Assembly: GCF_002367995.1 (NCBI RefSeq)
Contig: NZ_AP018207.1
Span: forward strand, 3,409,083 to 3,473,082
Length of the DNA stretch: 64,000 bases
Reading direction: 5' to 3'
DNA from: Calothrix brevissima NIES-22
Lineage (GTDB): Bacteria > Cyanobacteriota > Cyanobacteriia > Cyanobacteriales > Nostocaceae
The position numbers and the translations under genes are program-made. Positions 45,483 through 55,132 of the stretch are shown in pieces (position 1 is the first letter of the stretch; each line of letters begins with the position of its first letter). The notes under the pieces are model-generated. The model was not told where the DNA came from. It searched no databases and worked only from the letters and a program-made list of their open reading frames with translations.

Positions 45483-47642
45483 ATGAATTCAAAAAAAGCA
45501 AATTGTAACCGCATTACGACTTACACCACAACCACAACTAAATTTGTAAGTTCTACTAATTACAACTACACTAATGGATTCTTATCTAGTGCTAATGTTG
45601 ATACAAATGGTGATGGAATTGCGGAGCAAAGTATTTATTATAAAAATCAAGCTATAGCTACATATATAGATGTAACAATAGATGATTATTATGGATATGG
45701 GCCTAATAGTATAATATCCAGTGCTAACTTCTATCCCAATGGAAAAGTATCTGAATCTCGATTCGCTTCTGGTATTGGAGATATTGATGGAGACGGACTT
45801 ACAGATTATTCTATTTCGATCATCACTAAAGATAGCTATGGTCGTCAGACAAGTTATCTGGATGCTACACTCTTTTCTGCATCAGGAACTCAAGTAGATG
45901 AGGAAGGAGTTTACATTAATACTTATGATGCTAATGGTCGTTTAATTTCTAGTATTAGTGACTATTATCTTGATGGAATTCCGGATCGGATAACTAGTTA
46001 TACTTATGATAGTAATGGCTATTTAGTTTCAGAAAGAAATTATCAAGCTTCTGGACAGATAGATATTATCACTGATTACACCTATAATTCCAGGGGACAA
46101 AAAACTTCAGAATATCGTTATAATGCTGCTACTGGTAAAGCTTTTTACAAAAACTTATATACTTACGATGACAATAGTCGTCTAATTTTAGTAAGCGGTG
46201 ATAGTGGTGCGGATGGTAGCATAGATTCTCTTACAAGCTACACTTATGACTCTAATGGTCGTCTAATTTCAGTAAACACAGATAGTGGTGCGGATGGTAG
46301 CATAGATTCTCTTACAAGCTACACTTATGACCCTAATGGTCGTATACTTTCAGTAAGCACAGATCGTGGTGCAGATGGTAGTTTGAATGAGGTTTACATT
46401 TACGATAGCAATGGGAGAGTAGTTGTAGAAAAACAGGATTATGACCGTGATGGTAAGATAGATTTTATCCTCACTAACACTTACGATAGCAATGGTAGTC
46501 CAGTTTTAGTAACATATGACTATGGCGGTGACGGTAAGATAGATGAGATAGACACCTTCACTTATGATGTTTTTGGTAACACCAGTTATTCAAGTTACTT
46601 GATTATTGAAGATGACGGTACAGAACGTCTTTCTTATGAAGAAATATATACCAGTACCTACAACGTATTTGCCGCCAACTATGACACCAATAATGATGGC
46701 ACTATCGATCAAGTCATCAGCAATCAATACGATTTATTGACTGCACAATTAATCACAAAAAACATTGATAGTAATAATGATGGGACGACTGACAGCAAAA
46801 TAACTTACAGTTATGCTCAGAATCAAGTGATTAAAGAGAGTATTGATAACAATTTAGATGGGATCGCAGACGATGTTTATCAATATAACTATGATGCTAA
46901 TGGTACTTTAATTAGCAAAACCTACGACAAAGGTAATAATGGTTCAATTGAACAGACCATTTCTTACACTTACAATAGCAACGGTAAGGTAGCCACTGAA
47001 AGCACTGATAATGATGGAGATGGTTTAGCTGATTTAGTCACTAACTACAGCTATGATGCTGATGGTAATCTAACAAATTCCACCACTAATGCAGTTATCA
47101 GAACTCAATTTATTGTTGGTGGCGATAACAAAGATAGATTATCTGGTACAGATGGTCTTGATAATATCTCTGGTCAAAAGGGTAATGATAAACTCTATGG
47201 TTTAGGGGGTAATGATACTCTCAATGGTGGTAGTGGAAATGATTTACTAGTTGGTGGCGCAGGCGCAGATGTTCTCACTGGTGGTAAAGGTGCTGATACA
47301 TTCCGTTATGTAGCTTTGAGTGATTCGTTGTTAAGTAATTACGATAAAATTACAGATTTTAATATTAACACCGATAGCATTGATGGCATTAAGGCTGTGA
47401 ATAAGCGGAGTGTGTTTCACGGAGGTACAGTCAAGAGTCTGAGTGTTGATGATATTAAAGCTGTGTTAACTAATAATGCTTTTGTGGCTAATGGTGCAGC
47501 TACCTTCACTTTAGGTAGTGGAGCCACTCAACAAACATTTGTCGCACTGAATAATGGCGTTGCTGGTTTCTCTGCCGATACAGATGCAATTATAGAGATT
47601 ACTGGGTTTACAGGTAAGTTGAATAATTTAGCGATCGCTTAA
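45483..47642 (+). CDS. Secreted YD-repeat protein with calcium motifs and RTX C-terminus
   Basis: 719 residues from the ATG at 45483 (an earlier start would add 14). No Sec signal. Residues about 20-540 alternate YD-type repeats (TYDSNGRL, YTYNSNGKV) with EF-hand/dockerin-like loops (DTNGDGIAE, DIDGDGLTD, DNDGDGLAD), a repeat period of about 30-35 residues. Residues about 550-620 are RTX nonapeptides (GGNDTLNGG, GGKGAD). The C-terminal 100 residues (DFNINTDSIDG...) resemble the region that carries type I secretion signals in cyanobacterial RTX proteins. Two neighbouring units near 46195-46350 are almost identical at DNA level, pointing to recent unit duplication. It is expected to fold outside the cell on Ca2+ binding; function (matrix, adhesion) is not known. 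Confidence 0.83.
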   Translation: MNSKKANCNRITTYTTTTTKFVSSTNYNYTNGFLSSANVDTNGDGIAEQSIYYKNQAIATYIDVTIDDYYGYGPNSIISSANFYPNGKVSESRFASGIGDIDGDGLTDYSISIITKDSYGRQTSYLDATLFSASGTQVDEEGVYINTYDANGRLISSISDYYLDGIPDRITSYTYDSNGYLVSERNYQASGQIDIITDYTYNSRGQKTSEYRYNAATGKAFYKNLYTYDDNSRLILVSGDSGADGSIDSLTSYTYDSNGRLISVNTDSGADGSIDSLTSYTYDPNGRILSVSTDRGADGSLNEVYIYDSNGRVVVEKQDYDRDGKIDFILTNTYDSNGSPVLVTYDYGGDGKIDEIDTFTYDVFGNTSYSSYLIIEDDGTERLSYEEIYTSTYNVFAANYDTNNDGTIDQVISNQYDLLTAQLITKNIDSNNDGTTDSKITYSYAQNQVIKESIDNNLDGIADDVYQYNYDANGTLISKTYDKGNNGSIEQTISYTYNSNGKVATESTDNDGDGLADLVTNYSYDADGNLTNSTTNAVIRTQFIVGGDNKDRLSGTDGLDNISGQKGNDKLYGLGGNDTLNGGSGNDLLVGGAGADVLTGGKGADTFRYVALSDSLLSNYDKITDFNINTDSIDGIKAVNKRSVFHGGTVKSLSVDDIKAVLTNNAFVANGAATFTLGSGATQQTFVALNNGVAGFSADTDAIIEITGFTGKLNNLAIA

Positions 47643-47657
47643 CTTAGATGATTCGGG

Positions 47658-47706
47658 AATATGGTGGGTGTTAATTGTTCAAATTGCATCCCCCATATTT
47701 TTATTG
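47658..47706 (+). terminator. Terminator after the YD/RTX gene
   Basis: AATATGG-T-GGG arm (47658) pairs with CCC-CATATT (to 47699), followed by TTTATTGTTT. Confidence 0.75.
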
Positions 47707-47798
47707 TTTGCGTTCCCTTGTCCCTTTTACTCAGAGAGATTGCTAAAATCCTGTTATCATAACTACTCACGCAGCAGGGTTTAGAAACAGCGATCGCT

Positions 47799-49961
47799 AT
47801 GCTTCAGTATCCCAATCTCGAACAAGCGCTAAAATATCACTTCGGTTATGACCGATTCCGTCCAGGACAACGGCAAATTATCGAAGATGCGCTGCAAAAT
47901 CGGGATTTGTTGGTGGTGATGCCTACGGGTGGTGGTAAATCTTTGTGCTTTCAGCTACCTGCGCTGTTAAAGAAGGGTTTAACAGTGGTGGTGTCGCCGT
48001 TGATTGCTTTGATGCAAGATCAGGTGGAAGGGTTGCGCAATAATAATATCTCGGCTACTTTCCTCAATAGTAGTTTGAATGCTTATCAAGTGCGATCGCG
48101 AGAAGAAGCGATCCTCGCAGGTAAGGTTAAATTACTCTACGTCGCGCCCGAAAGGCTACTGAGTGAAAGATTTCTCCCGTTTCTCGATTTAATCAATCAC
48201 CAAATGGGGATTTCTACCTTTGCAATTGACGAAGCGCATTGTGTCTCGGAATGGGGACACGACTTCCGCCCAGAATACCGTCAGTTACGATCTGTGCGCA
48301 AACGTTACCCCAATGTTCCCACCCTAGCGCTAACTGCTACAGCGACCGATCGCGTCCGTAGTGATATCATCCAACAATTAGGGTTAAAGCAACCGAGTAT
48401 CCACATTGCTAGCTTTAATCGCCAAAATCTTTATTATGAAATCCGGGCAAAAACTAAATATGCTTATGCCGAGTTATTAGAATTAATCCGGGAAGCTTCT
48501 GGTGCAGTTATTGTTTATTGTTTAACGCGCAAAAAAGTTGAAGAACTAACATTTAAACTGCAAAAAGATAAGATTTCTGCTTTATCTTATCATGCAGGTT
48601 TACCTGATGAGGAACGCAGCAAAAATCAAACGCGATTTATTCGCGATGATGTGCGCGTTATGGTAGCGACTATCGCCTTTGGGATGGGAATTAATAAACC
48701 AGATGTGCGCTTAGTAGTTCATTTTGATATCCCCCGTAATTTAGAAAGTTACTATCAAGAATCAGGGCGGGCGGGTCGAGATGGGGAACCCTCGCGCTGT
48801 ACAATCTTTTTTAGTTTTGGTGATATTAAAACTATTGAATGGAGTATCGATCAAAAAACCGATCCGCAAGAACAGTTAATTGCCAAACAACAATTAAGAC
48901 AAATGATAGATTACGCCGAGGGTACAGATTGTCGGCGGACAATTCAGTTAAGTTATTTTGGCGAACGCTTTGCGGGAAATTGCGGTAACTGTGATAATTG
49001 TCGCTATCCCAAACCAATGCAAGATTGGACAATTGAAGCGATGAAATTTCTATCTTGTGTGGCGCGTTGTAAAGAAAGATTTGGCATGTTGCACATTATT
49101 GATGTGTTGCGAGGTGGGAAAAGTCAGAAAATTATCCAAAACGAACATGATAAACTTTCTACATACGGGATTGGTAAAGATAGAACTGTGGATGAATGGC
49201 GAATGCTGGGGCGATCGCTTTTACATCAAGGTTTATTAGAACAAACTACCGATGGCTATTCTGTATTAAAGCTGAACGCCTTGAGTTGGGAAGTCATGCG
49301 AAAACAGCGCACAGTTAGCTTGGCTGTTCCTACAGTGCAAAAGATTACCTGGGAAGAAGGAAGCGAAAAAGCTGCGGATGCGGAACTGTTAATGCAAAGA
49401 TTGCGATCGCTCCGTAAACAACTCGCTGATGAACAATCTGTAGCGCCTTATGTAGTTTTTCAAGATTCTACCTTGAAATTAATGGCGCAGGTACAACCGA
49501 GAAATTTAACGGAGTTTGCGAAACTTTCCGGTGTCGGTAGTCATAAACTCGCCCAATATGGCGAAAAATTTCTTGCAGAAATTCGCGCTTATCGTCAAGA
49601 ACAAGGTTTAATAGATCCACCAGATAATTCTCAACCGATGGTGAGAAATACCTTACCTTCTGATACAGAATTAGCGACATTACTATTATATCAACGGGGT
49701 TTAAGTGTTGAAGAAATAGCCCAAAAAAGAAATTTTCGCCCAACAACTATTATTCGCCATCTAGAAGATTTAATTGCCAAAAATCAACCAGTAGATATAA
49801 ATCAGTTAGTTCCTTTAGAAAAGCAAAAGAAAATTTGGCAAGTTTTAGAAGTGCTGGGTGATATTGCACTCACACCAATTCGCGAACAGTTGGGAGAGAA
49901 TTATAGTTATGATGAAATTCGCTTAGTTAGGGGAAAATGGCGACGAGAAAAGGGGAAGTAA
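47799..49961 (+). CDS. recQ: ATP-dependent DNA helicase RecQ
   Basis: 720 residues. A superfamily 2 3'-5' helicase that unwinds recombination and stalled-fork intermediates. Motifs in order: FRPGQRQII (motif 0), [14 protein letters not shown] (Walker A), [19 protein letters not shown] (DEAH box), [16 protein letters not shown], and [13 protein letters not shown] (motif VI). An RQC zinc site with Cys residues (DCRRT, CGNCDNC) follows, then a winged helix, an HRDC-like region (about 540-610), and a C-terminal helix-turn-helix tail ([21 protein letters not shown]). The start ATG overlaps a HIP1 site. Confidence 0.94.
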   Translation: MLQYPNLEQALKYHFGYDRFRPGQRQIIEDALQNRDLLVVMPTGGGKSLCFQLPALLKKGLTVVVSPLIALMQDQVEGLRNNNISATFLNSSLNAYQVRSREEAILAGKVKLLYVAPERLLSERFLPFLDLINHQMGISTFAIDEAHCVSEWGHDFRPEYRQLRSVRKRYPNVPTLALTATATDRVRSDIIQQLGLKQPSIHIASFNRQNLYYEIRAKTKYAYAELLELIREASGAVIVYCLTRKKVEELTFKLQKDKISALSYHAGLPDEERSKNQTRFIRDDVRVMVATIAFGMGINKPDVRLVVHFDIPRNLESYYQESGRAGRDGEPSRCTIFFSFGDIKTIEWSIDQKTDPQEQLIAKQQLRQMIDYAEGTDCRRTIQLSYFGERFAGNCGNCDNCRYPKPMQDWTIEAMKFLSCVARCKERFGMLHIIDVLRGGKSQKIIQNEHDKLSTYGIGKDRTVDEWRMLGRSLLHQGLLEQTTDGYSVLKLNALSWEVMRKQRTVSLAVPTVQKITWEEGSEKAADAELLMQRLRSLRKQLADEQSVAPYVVFQDSTLKLMAQVQPRNLTEFAKLSGVGSHKLAQYGEKFLAEIRAYRQEQGLIDPPDNSQPMVRNTLPSDTELATLLLYQRGLSVEEIAQKRNFRPTTIIRHLEDLIAKNQPVDINQLVPLEKQKKIWQVLEVLGDIALTPIREQLGENYSYDEIRLVRGKWRREKGK

Positions 49962-49987
49962 TTATTAATTCAAAATTCAAAATTCAA

Positions 49988-50172
49988 GGGAGCATCCCAA
50001 ATGTGCAAAAACGCCCTCACCCTATAAGGGTGGGGCTAGAAATACGAAGCCTGCCTTCTTTTGCTAAAAGTTTGATAGCCTGCGTTCGTCGAAGACGTTC
50101 CCGAAGGGTAGGCAGGCTTTGTTGGTATAGCAATACCCTAGAAGGGTATTGCGTCAAAATTGGGATGCTCCC
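49988..50172. mobile_element. Dispersed GGGAGCATCCC element, uninterrupted copy
   Basis: Ends GGGAGCATCCCAAAT and ATTGGGATGCTCCC are inverted repeats. Length is 185 bp. It is inserted inside a run of AATTCAAA heptamers, so a target duplication cannot be resolved. Internal stems: AAGCCTGCCT / AGGCAGGCTT and CAATACCC / GGGTATTG. The first 41 bases are identical to 31678-31718, and the copy at 31.7 kb is split by an insertion exactly after CCTATAAG. Confidence 0.82.
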
Positions 50173-50295
50173 AAATTCAAAATTCAAAATTCAAAATTCA
50201 GGTAAATAAGGTACGCGCTTCGGGGCATGGCAGTGCCAGTGCCCCTACAATCAACGATAATCTGTACCACACTGGCAATCTGCTGTAATTACGAA
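50173..50295. repeat. AATTCAAA repeats and GGGGCATGGCAGTGCC fragment
   Basis: Tandem AAATTCA units, then a short relative of the 98-bp dispersed element (palindrome GGCAGTGCC), then ACGAATT repeats at the end of the P450 gene. Confidence 0.6.
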
Positions 50296-51627
50296 TTACG
50301 AATTACGAATTAACCATTTGCCACTTGAAGGTACTAAAGTTACGCCGCGACGTTGAGGTTTAACTGGATAATTTTCGACTAATTTTAAATCCATATTCGC
50401 TACAACTGTCGCCAAAATTAGTTTCATTTCAAATAATGCAAAAGCCATGCCGATACAACGCCGATTACTACCGCCAAAAGGTAGATATTCATATATTGAA
50501 TATTGTTTATCTAAAAATCTTTCTGGGATGAATTTGTCTGGTTCAGGGTATAAATCTGGACGATGATGCATTAAATAAATACAGCCAGTTAAGTTTGTTC
50601 CTGGTGCAAATTTATGACCCATAATTTCTATAGGTGATTTGACAATGCGGGGAATAGTAATCATTGCAATGGGATAAATCCGCAGTGTCTCTTGACATAC
50701 AGCTGTTAAATAAGGAAGACGGGCGATTTCATTGAAATCTGCATCGTGAAAACTATTCAATTCAGCTAATAGTTTCTCGCGGACTGCGGGTAGATGGTGA
50801 ACCCAGTATAATGCCCATGTTAAAGCCGAAGCTGTAGTATCATGCCCAGCAAGAAGTAAAGTCATTAACTCATCGCGTAACTCTACATCAGTCATGGCTT
50901 CGCCATTTTCATCACGGGCTGACATCATCAAAGAAAGAATATCATTGCGGCTGGCATCTGGATGATTTCTGCGTTCTTCAATTTCTGCATAGATTAATTT
51001 GTCAATTTCTTCTCGTAGATGGAGAAAATTTCCCCAAGGACTCCAGCGTCCTAAATTTATTCGTAACGCAGGGAAAAAAGATAATGTAGAGCGTAAGGAA
51101 GAAGATGATAACCCTAAAATTGAGGATAAGTTTGTTCGCAATTGATTGTAGCGATCGCCTTTTTGTAGTCCAAACACCGCTTGTAAAATTACCTGCAAAG
51201 TAATTTCTTGCATGGATTTAGCCGCAGAGAAAGGTTCGCCAATTTGCCATTTAGCGATCGCGTCTTTGGTAAGTCCTGTAATTAAATCGCCATAAGCCTT
51301 CATGCGATCGCCATGAAAAGGCGGTGTTAATAATTTTCTTTGGCGTTGATGAGTTTTTCCTGAGATTAGTAATAAGGAATTATCCCCTAATAATGGTTGT
51401 AAAATTGTGGCTGAACTTCGAGAGTCTAGCTTTTCTGCATGAGTGGTAAAAATATCTTGAATAGCTTGGGGATGGCTCAGAAATACCATTGGCTGTTTGT
51501 TGATTAGCCATAGGGTAAATAAATCGCCACAACTTTTCTTAGATGCGGACATGAGATGCAATGGATTATAAATCCACTGCAATAGCTGCATAAATTTGGG
51601 AATTTTGGGACTATCGGGAAGTGACAT
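50296..51627 (-). CDS. Cytochrome P450, CYP110-like
   Basis: 443 residues from the ATG at 51627 (MSLPDSPKIPKFMQLLQW). The longer reading frame to 51765 is rejected because its first 20 or so residues are translated from a GGACAAGGG repeat. P450 signatures are the I-helix AGHDTTA, the K-helix ETLR, PERFLD, and the haem-binding FGGSNRRCIG with the axial Cys. No membrane anchor, so soluble or peripheral. The CYP110 family is common in filamentous cyanobacteria; reported activities include fatty-acid and terpene hydroxylation, but the substrate here cannot be told. A redox partner is not adjacent. Confidence 0.9.
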   Translation of the reverse strand: MSLPDSPKIPKFMQLLQWIYNPLHLMSASKKSCGDLFTLWLINKQPMVFLSHPQAIQDIFTTHAEKLDSRSSATILQPLLGDNSLLLISGKTHQRQRKLLTPPFHGDRMKAYGDLITGLTKDAIAKWQIGEPFSAAKSMQEITLQVILQAVFGLQKGDRYNQLRTNLSSILGLSSSSLRSTLSFFPALRINLGRWSPWGNFLHLREEIDKLIYAEIEERRNHPDASRNDILSLMMSARDENGEAMTDVELRDELMTLLLAGHDTTASALTWALYWVHHLPAVREKLLAELNSFHDADFNEIARLPYLTAVCQETLRIYPIAMITIPRIVKSPIEIMGHKFAPGTNLTGCIYLMHHRPDLYPEPDKFIPERFLDKQYSIYEYLPFGGSNRRCIGMAFALFEMKLILATVVANMDLKLVENYPVKPQRRGVTLVPSSGKWLIRNS

Positions 51628-51715
51628 AAAATTCGGTGAGTTTTGCTGGCGCGGGAATTGAGGAAACTTGAGATTCAACTCCTGTATATAGCAATCATAT
51701 TTTATATGTAAATAA

Positions 51716-51770
51716 AAGGGACAAGGAGGACAAGGGAAGGGGGACAAGGGGGACAAGGAGGACAAGGAAG
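51716..51770. repeat. Tandem nonamer array GGAGGACAA/GGGGGACAA
   Basis: Five to six 9-base units. They provide the spurious N-terminal extension of the P450 reading frame. Confidence 0.9.
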
Positions 51771-51999
51771 ATGGGTATTTGTGACTTTTTTAAGATTGCT
51801 ATAGTCGAGGTGTGTTTGCTATAGGTTCAAGTATAAATACAGAACATATTGTATAGTTTATTTCTATTTTTATTGTGAAATCGTAATATTAACCCACGAC
51901 TTCTTGATTAAAAGACTACAATTTGGTTGGTAGCTTCCACAATTTATCTGTGTAATACTCAGAAGCTGCTCAAGTTATTTTTAAACGGGAGGTCAGGTA
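51771..51999. other. Upstream region of the semialdehyde dehydrogenase gene
   Basis: AT-rich. GGGAGGT lies eight to nine bases before the ATG at 52000. No other feature is seen. Confidence 0.5.
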
Positions 52000-53367
52000 A
52001 TGGCTATCGCCACCATTAATCCCGCTACTGGGGAGACGCTCAAAACCTTTGAGGCGCTGAATGATACCGAAATCGCTGCTAAGTTGGATTTAGCCGGTCA
52101 GGCTTTTGAGCATTACCGCAAAACTAGTTTTGAACAGCGATCGCAATGGCTGCAAAAAGCTGCCGATATTCTAGAGCAAGAAAAGGCTGAATTTGCTCAA
52201 GTGATGACTCTGGAAATGGGTAAGCCTTTAAAAGCGGCGATCGCGGAAGCTGAAAAATGTGCCCTTGTCTGTCGCTACTACGCCGAACACGCTGCCACAT
52301 TTTTAGCTGATGTACCCGTAGAAACCGATGCAAGTAAGAGCTTTGTCCGCTACCAACCTTTAGGTGTAATTCTGGCTGTGATGCCGTGGAATTTCCCCTT
52401 TTGGCAAGTGTTTCGCTTTGCTGCACCGGCATTAATGGCAGGTAATGTAGGTTTACTCAAACATGCTTCTAATGTACCTCAATGCGCCTTAGCAATTGAA
52501 GATATATTTTTACGTGCAGGTTTTCCCCACGGTGTGTTTCAAACTCTGTTAATTGGGGCGGCGCAAGTAGCCGATATCATGACTGATGACAGAGTTAAAG
52601 CTGCTACCTTAACCGGAAGCGAACCCGCAGGAATATCATTAGCAGTAGCGGCGGCAAAGCAAATTAAAAAGACAGTTTTAGAATTAGGTGGAAGCGATCC
52701 TTTCATCGTGTTAGAAAGTGCTGATTTAACAGCAGCAGTTGTCACAGCAACTACAGCAAGAATGTTAAATAACGGGCAATCTTGTATAGCAGCGAAACGT
52801 TTTATTGTTGCAGAAGCGATCGCCGATCAATTTGAAAAACTGTTGTTAGATAAATACAAGGCCTTAAAAGTTGGCGATCCCATGCAACTAGACACTGACT
52901 TAGGCCCCTTGGCGACTCCTGGTATTCTTGAGGATTTAGACCAACAAGTGCAAGCTGCTGTCAAAAGTGGCGGAAAAGTTCTCACCGGTGGACAGGCAAT
53001 AGCCGATCGTCCTGGTAATTACTATACACCGACGATTATCACAGATATCCCCCAAGATAGCGCGATCGCCCAAGAAGAATTTTTCGGGCCAGTAGCGTTA
53101 CTATTCCGCGTCCCTGATATTGATGCAGCCATTAAACTTGCTAATTCTGTACCCTTTGGCTTAGGCGCAAGTGCTTGGACAACTAACGAGCAAGAACGCG
53201 ATCGCTTAGTCGAAGAAATCGAAGCCGGTGCCGTATTTATCAACGGTATGGTCAAATCCGACCCCCGTCTACCTTTCGGTGGTATAAAACGTTCTGGGTA
53301 TGGCAGAGAATTGAGTATCCAGGGGATACATGAGTTTGTCAATGTTAAAACAGTGTGGGTCAAATAA
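52000..53367 (+). CDS. gabD: Succinate-semialdehyde dehydrogenase
   Basis: 455 residues of the aldehyde dehydrogenase superfamily. Catalytic E228 lies in LELGGSDP and C262 in NNGQSCIAAKR. The cofactor region PWNFPFWQVFRFA and the C-terminal PFGGIKRSGYGRELS match the short bacterial succinate-semialdehyde dehydrogenases (YneI/Sad type). The enzyme oxidises succinic semialdehyde to succinate with NAD(P)+. It is followed after 121 bases by a ThDP enzyme that fits 2-oxoglutarate decarboxylase. The same neighbour pair in Synechococcus PCC 7002 closes the cyanobacterial TCA cycle, so I assign it to that bypass. A strong ribosome site GGGAGGT precedes the start. Confidence 0.9.
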   Translation: MAIATINPATGETLKTFEALNDTEIAAKLDLAGQAFEHYRKTSFEQRSQWLQKAADILEQEKAEFAQVMTLEMGKPLKAAIAEAEKCALVCRYYAEHAATFLADVPVETDASKSFVRYQPLGVILAVMPWNFPFWQVFRFAAPALMAGNVGLLKHASNVPQCALAIEDIFLRAGFPHGVFQTLLIGAAQVADIMTDDRVKAATLTGSEPAGISLAVAAAKQIKKTVLELGGSDPFIVLESADLTAAVVTATTARMLNNGQSCIAAKRFIVAEAIADQFEKLLLDKYKALKVGDPMQLDTDLGPLATPGILEDLDQQVQAAVKSGGKVLTGGQAIADRPGNYYTPTIITDIPQDSAIAQEEFFGPVALLFRVPDIDAAIKLANSVPFGLGASAWTTNEQERDRLVEEIEAGAVFINGMVKSDPRLPFGGIKRSGYGRELSIQGIHEFVNVKTVWVK

Positions 53368-53368
53368 A

Positions 53369-53472
53369 TAGTCAATGGTCAATAGTCAATAGTCAATAGT
53401 CAATAGTCATTGGTAAAAAATCAAATGACTATTGACAACTGACGACTGACAACTGACAACTGACAACTGACA
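53369..53472. repeat. STRR heptamer arrays inside the bypass operon
   Basis: Six GTCAATA-type units, then after a short gap five TGACAAC-type units of opposite strand sense (the pattern is complementary: GTCAATAGTCA versus TGACAACTGAC), so the two arms could fold on each other in mRNA. The next gene starts 16 bases later. Confidence 0.85.
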
Positions 53473-53488
53473 AAATAGAGGAAATCAA

Positions 53489-55132
53489 ATGAATACAGCA
53501 GAGTTATTAGTTCAATGTTTAGAAAATGAAGGTGTAGAATACGTTTTTGGTCTTCCTGGTGAAGAAAATTTGCATGTTTTAGAAGCCTTAAAAAAATCTT
53601 CGATTAAATTTATCACTACCCGTCACGAACAAGGTGCAGCTTTTATGGCTGATGTCTATGGACGTTTGACGGGGAAAGCTGGTGTATGTCTTTCTACTCT
53701 TGGCCCTGGGGCAACAAATTTAATGACTGGCGTTGCTGATGCTAACCTGGATGGTGCGCCTTTAGTCGCCATTACCGGACAAGTGGGAACAGATAGAATG
53801 CACATTGAATCCCACCAATATTTAGATTTGGTGGCAATGTTTGCCCCGGTTACTAAGTGGAATAAACAAATTGTTCGCCCTAGTATTACACCAGAAGTTG
53901 TCCGCAAAGCCTTTAAGCGATCGCAATCAGAAAAGCCTGGTGCAGTACATATCGATTTACCCGAAAATATTGCGGCTATGTCTGTAGAAGGTAAGCCATT
54001 ACATAAAGATAAAATTGAAAAAACCTATGCATCTTTTGCGAGTATTCGTGCAGCCGCAGCCGCAATTTCTCAAGCCGTAAATCCCTTAATTTTAGTGGGA
54101 AATGGGGCGATTCGTGCCCAAGCTAGTGATGCTGTTACTCAATTTGCTACCCAATTAAATATTCCTGTAGCTAATACTTTTATGGGTAAAGGTGTAATTC
54201 CCTATACTCATCACTTAGCTTTATGGTCGGTAGGATTGCAACAACGAGATTTTATTACTTGTGGCTTTGATAACACAGATTTAGTAATTGCGATTGGCTA
54301 CGATTTAATCGAATTTTCTCCCAAAAAATGGAATCCTGACGGGGAAATTCCCGTTATTCATATCGGCTTAAGTGCGGCGGAAATTGACAGCAGTTATATA
54401 CCCTGTGCTGAAGTCATTGGTGATATTTCTGATTCAGTGTTTGAAATTTTAAAATTAGCCGATAGACAAGGTAAACCTAATCCCTACGCTATCAGCTTAC
54501 GCGGAAATATTCGCGCCGATTACGAAGAACACGCCCATGATGATGGTTTCCCCATTAAACCGCAAAAATTAATTTATGATTTGCGTCAAGTCATGGGGCC
54601 AGATGATATTGTCATCTCTGATGTTGGCGCGCATAAAATGTGGATGGCTCGCCATTATCATTGTCATAGCCCCAATACTTGCATTATTTCTAACGGTTTT
54701 GCCGCAATGGGAATTGCGATTCCCGGTGCTTTAGCTGCAAAACTTGTCTACCCGAACCGCAAAGTTGTCGCTGTCACCGGCGATGGCGGTTTTATGATGA
54801 ACTGTCAAGAATTAGAAACAGCTTTGCGTGTGGGGACTCCCTTTGTCACCCTCATATTTAATGATGGTGGCTATGGGTTAATTGAGTGGAAGCAAGAAAA
54901 TCAATTCGGCCCGGGACAATCGGCTTTTGTTAGGTTTGGTAATCCTGATTTTGTCAAATTAGCTGAAAGTATGGGTTTAAAAGGTTACAGAGTTGAAGCT
55001 GCGACTGATTTAATTCCTGTACTTAAAGAAGCCTTAGCACAAGATGTACCAGCAGTAATTGATTGTCCCGTAGACTATCGCGAAAATCGCCGCTTTACGC
55101 AAAAAGCCGGTGAGTTAAGTTGTTCGGTGTAG
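53489..55132 (+). CDS. ThDP enzyme, probable 2-oxoglutarate decarboxylase
   Basis: 547 residues of the acetolactate-synthase-like ThDP family. The catalytic Glu is in TRHEQGAAFMADVYGR (about residues 45-60). A central nucleotide-like domain follows (NPLILVGNGAI). The ThDP/Mg2+ motif GDGGFMMNCQELETA...NDGGYG lies at about residues 432-460. Automatic annotation would call it acetolactate synthase large subunit. Its position next to succinate-semialdehyde dehydrogenase and the overall sequence fit the 2-oxoglutarate decarboxylase of the Synechococcus 7002 TCA bypass, which makes succinic semialdehyde. That assignment is by context and family knowledge. AGAGGAAATCAA gives a good ribosome site. 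Confidence 0.85.
   Translation: MNTAELLVQCLENEGVEYVFGLPGEENLHVLEALKKSSIKFITTRHEQGAAFMADVYGRLTGKAGVCLSTLGPGATNLMTGVADANLDGAPLVAITGQVGTDRMHIESHQYLDLVAMFAPVTKWNKQIVRPSITPEVVRKAFKRSQSEKPGAVHIDLPENIAAMSVEGKPLHKDKIEKTYASFASIRAAAAAISQAVNPLILVGNGAIRAQASDAVTQFATQLNIPVANTFMGKGVIPYTHHLALWSVGLQQRDFITCGFDNTDLVIAIGYDLIEFSPKKWNPDGEIPVIHIGLSAAEIDSSYIPCAEVIGDISDSVFEILKLADRQGKPNPYAISLRGNIRADYEEHAHDDGFPIKPQKLIYDLRQVMGPDDIVISDVGAHKMWMARHYHCHSPNTCIISNGFAAMGIAIPGALAAKLVYPNRKVVAVTGDGGFMMNCQELETALRVGTPFVTLIFNDGGYGLIEWKQENQFGPGQSAFVRFGNPDFVKLAESMGLKGYRVEAATDLIPVLKEALAQDVPAVIDCPVDYRENRRFTQKAGELSCSV

Noticed and set aside
51628-51765. N-terminal extension of the P450
   Set aside because: It is translated from GGACAAGGG tandem repeats and gives Ser/Pro/Cys/Leu runs; the conserved P450 N-terminus starts at the ATG at 51627.
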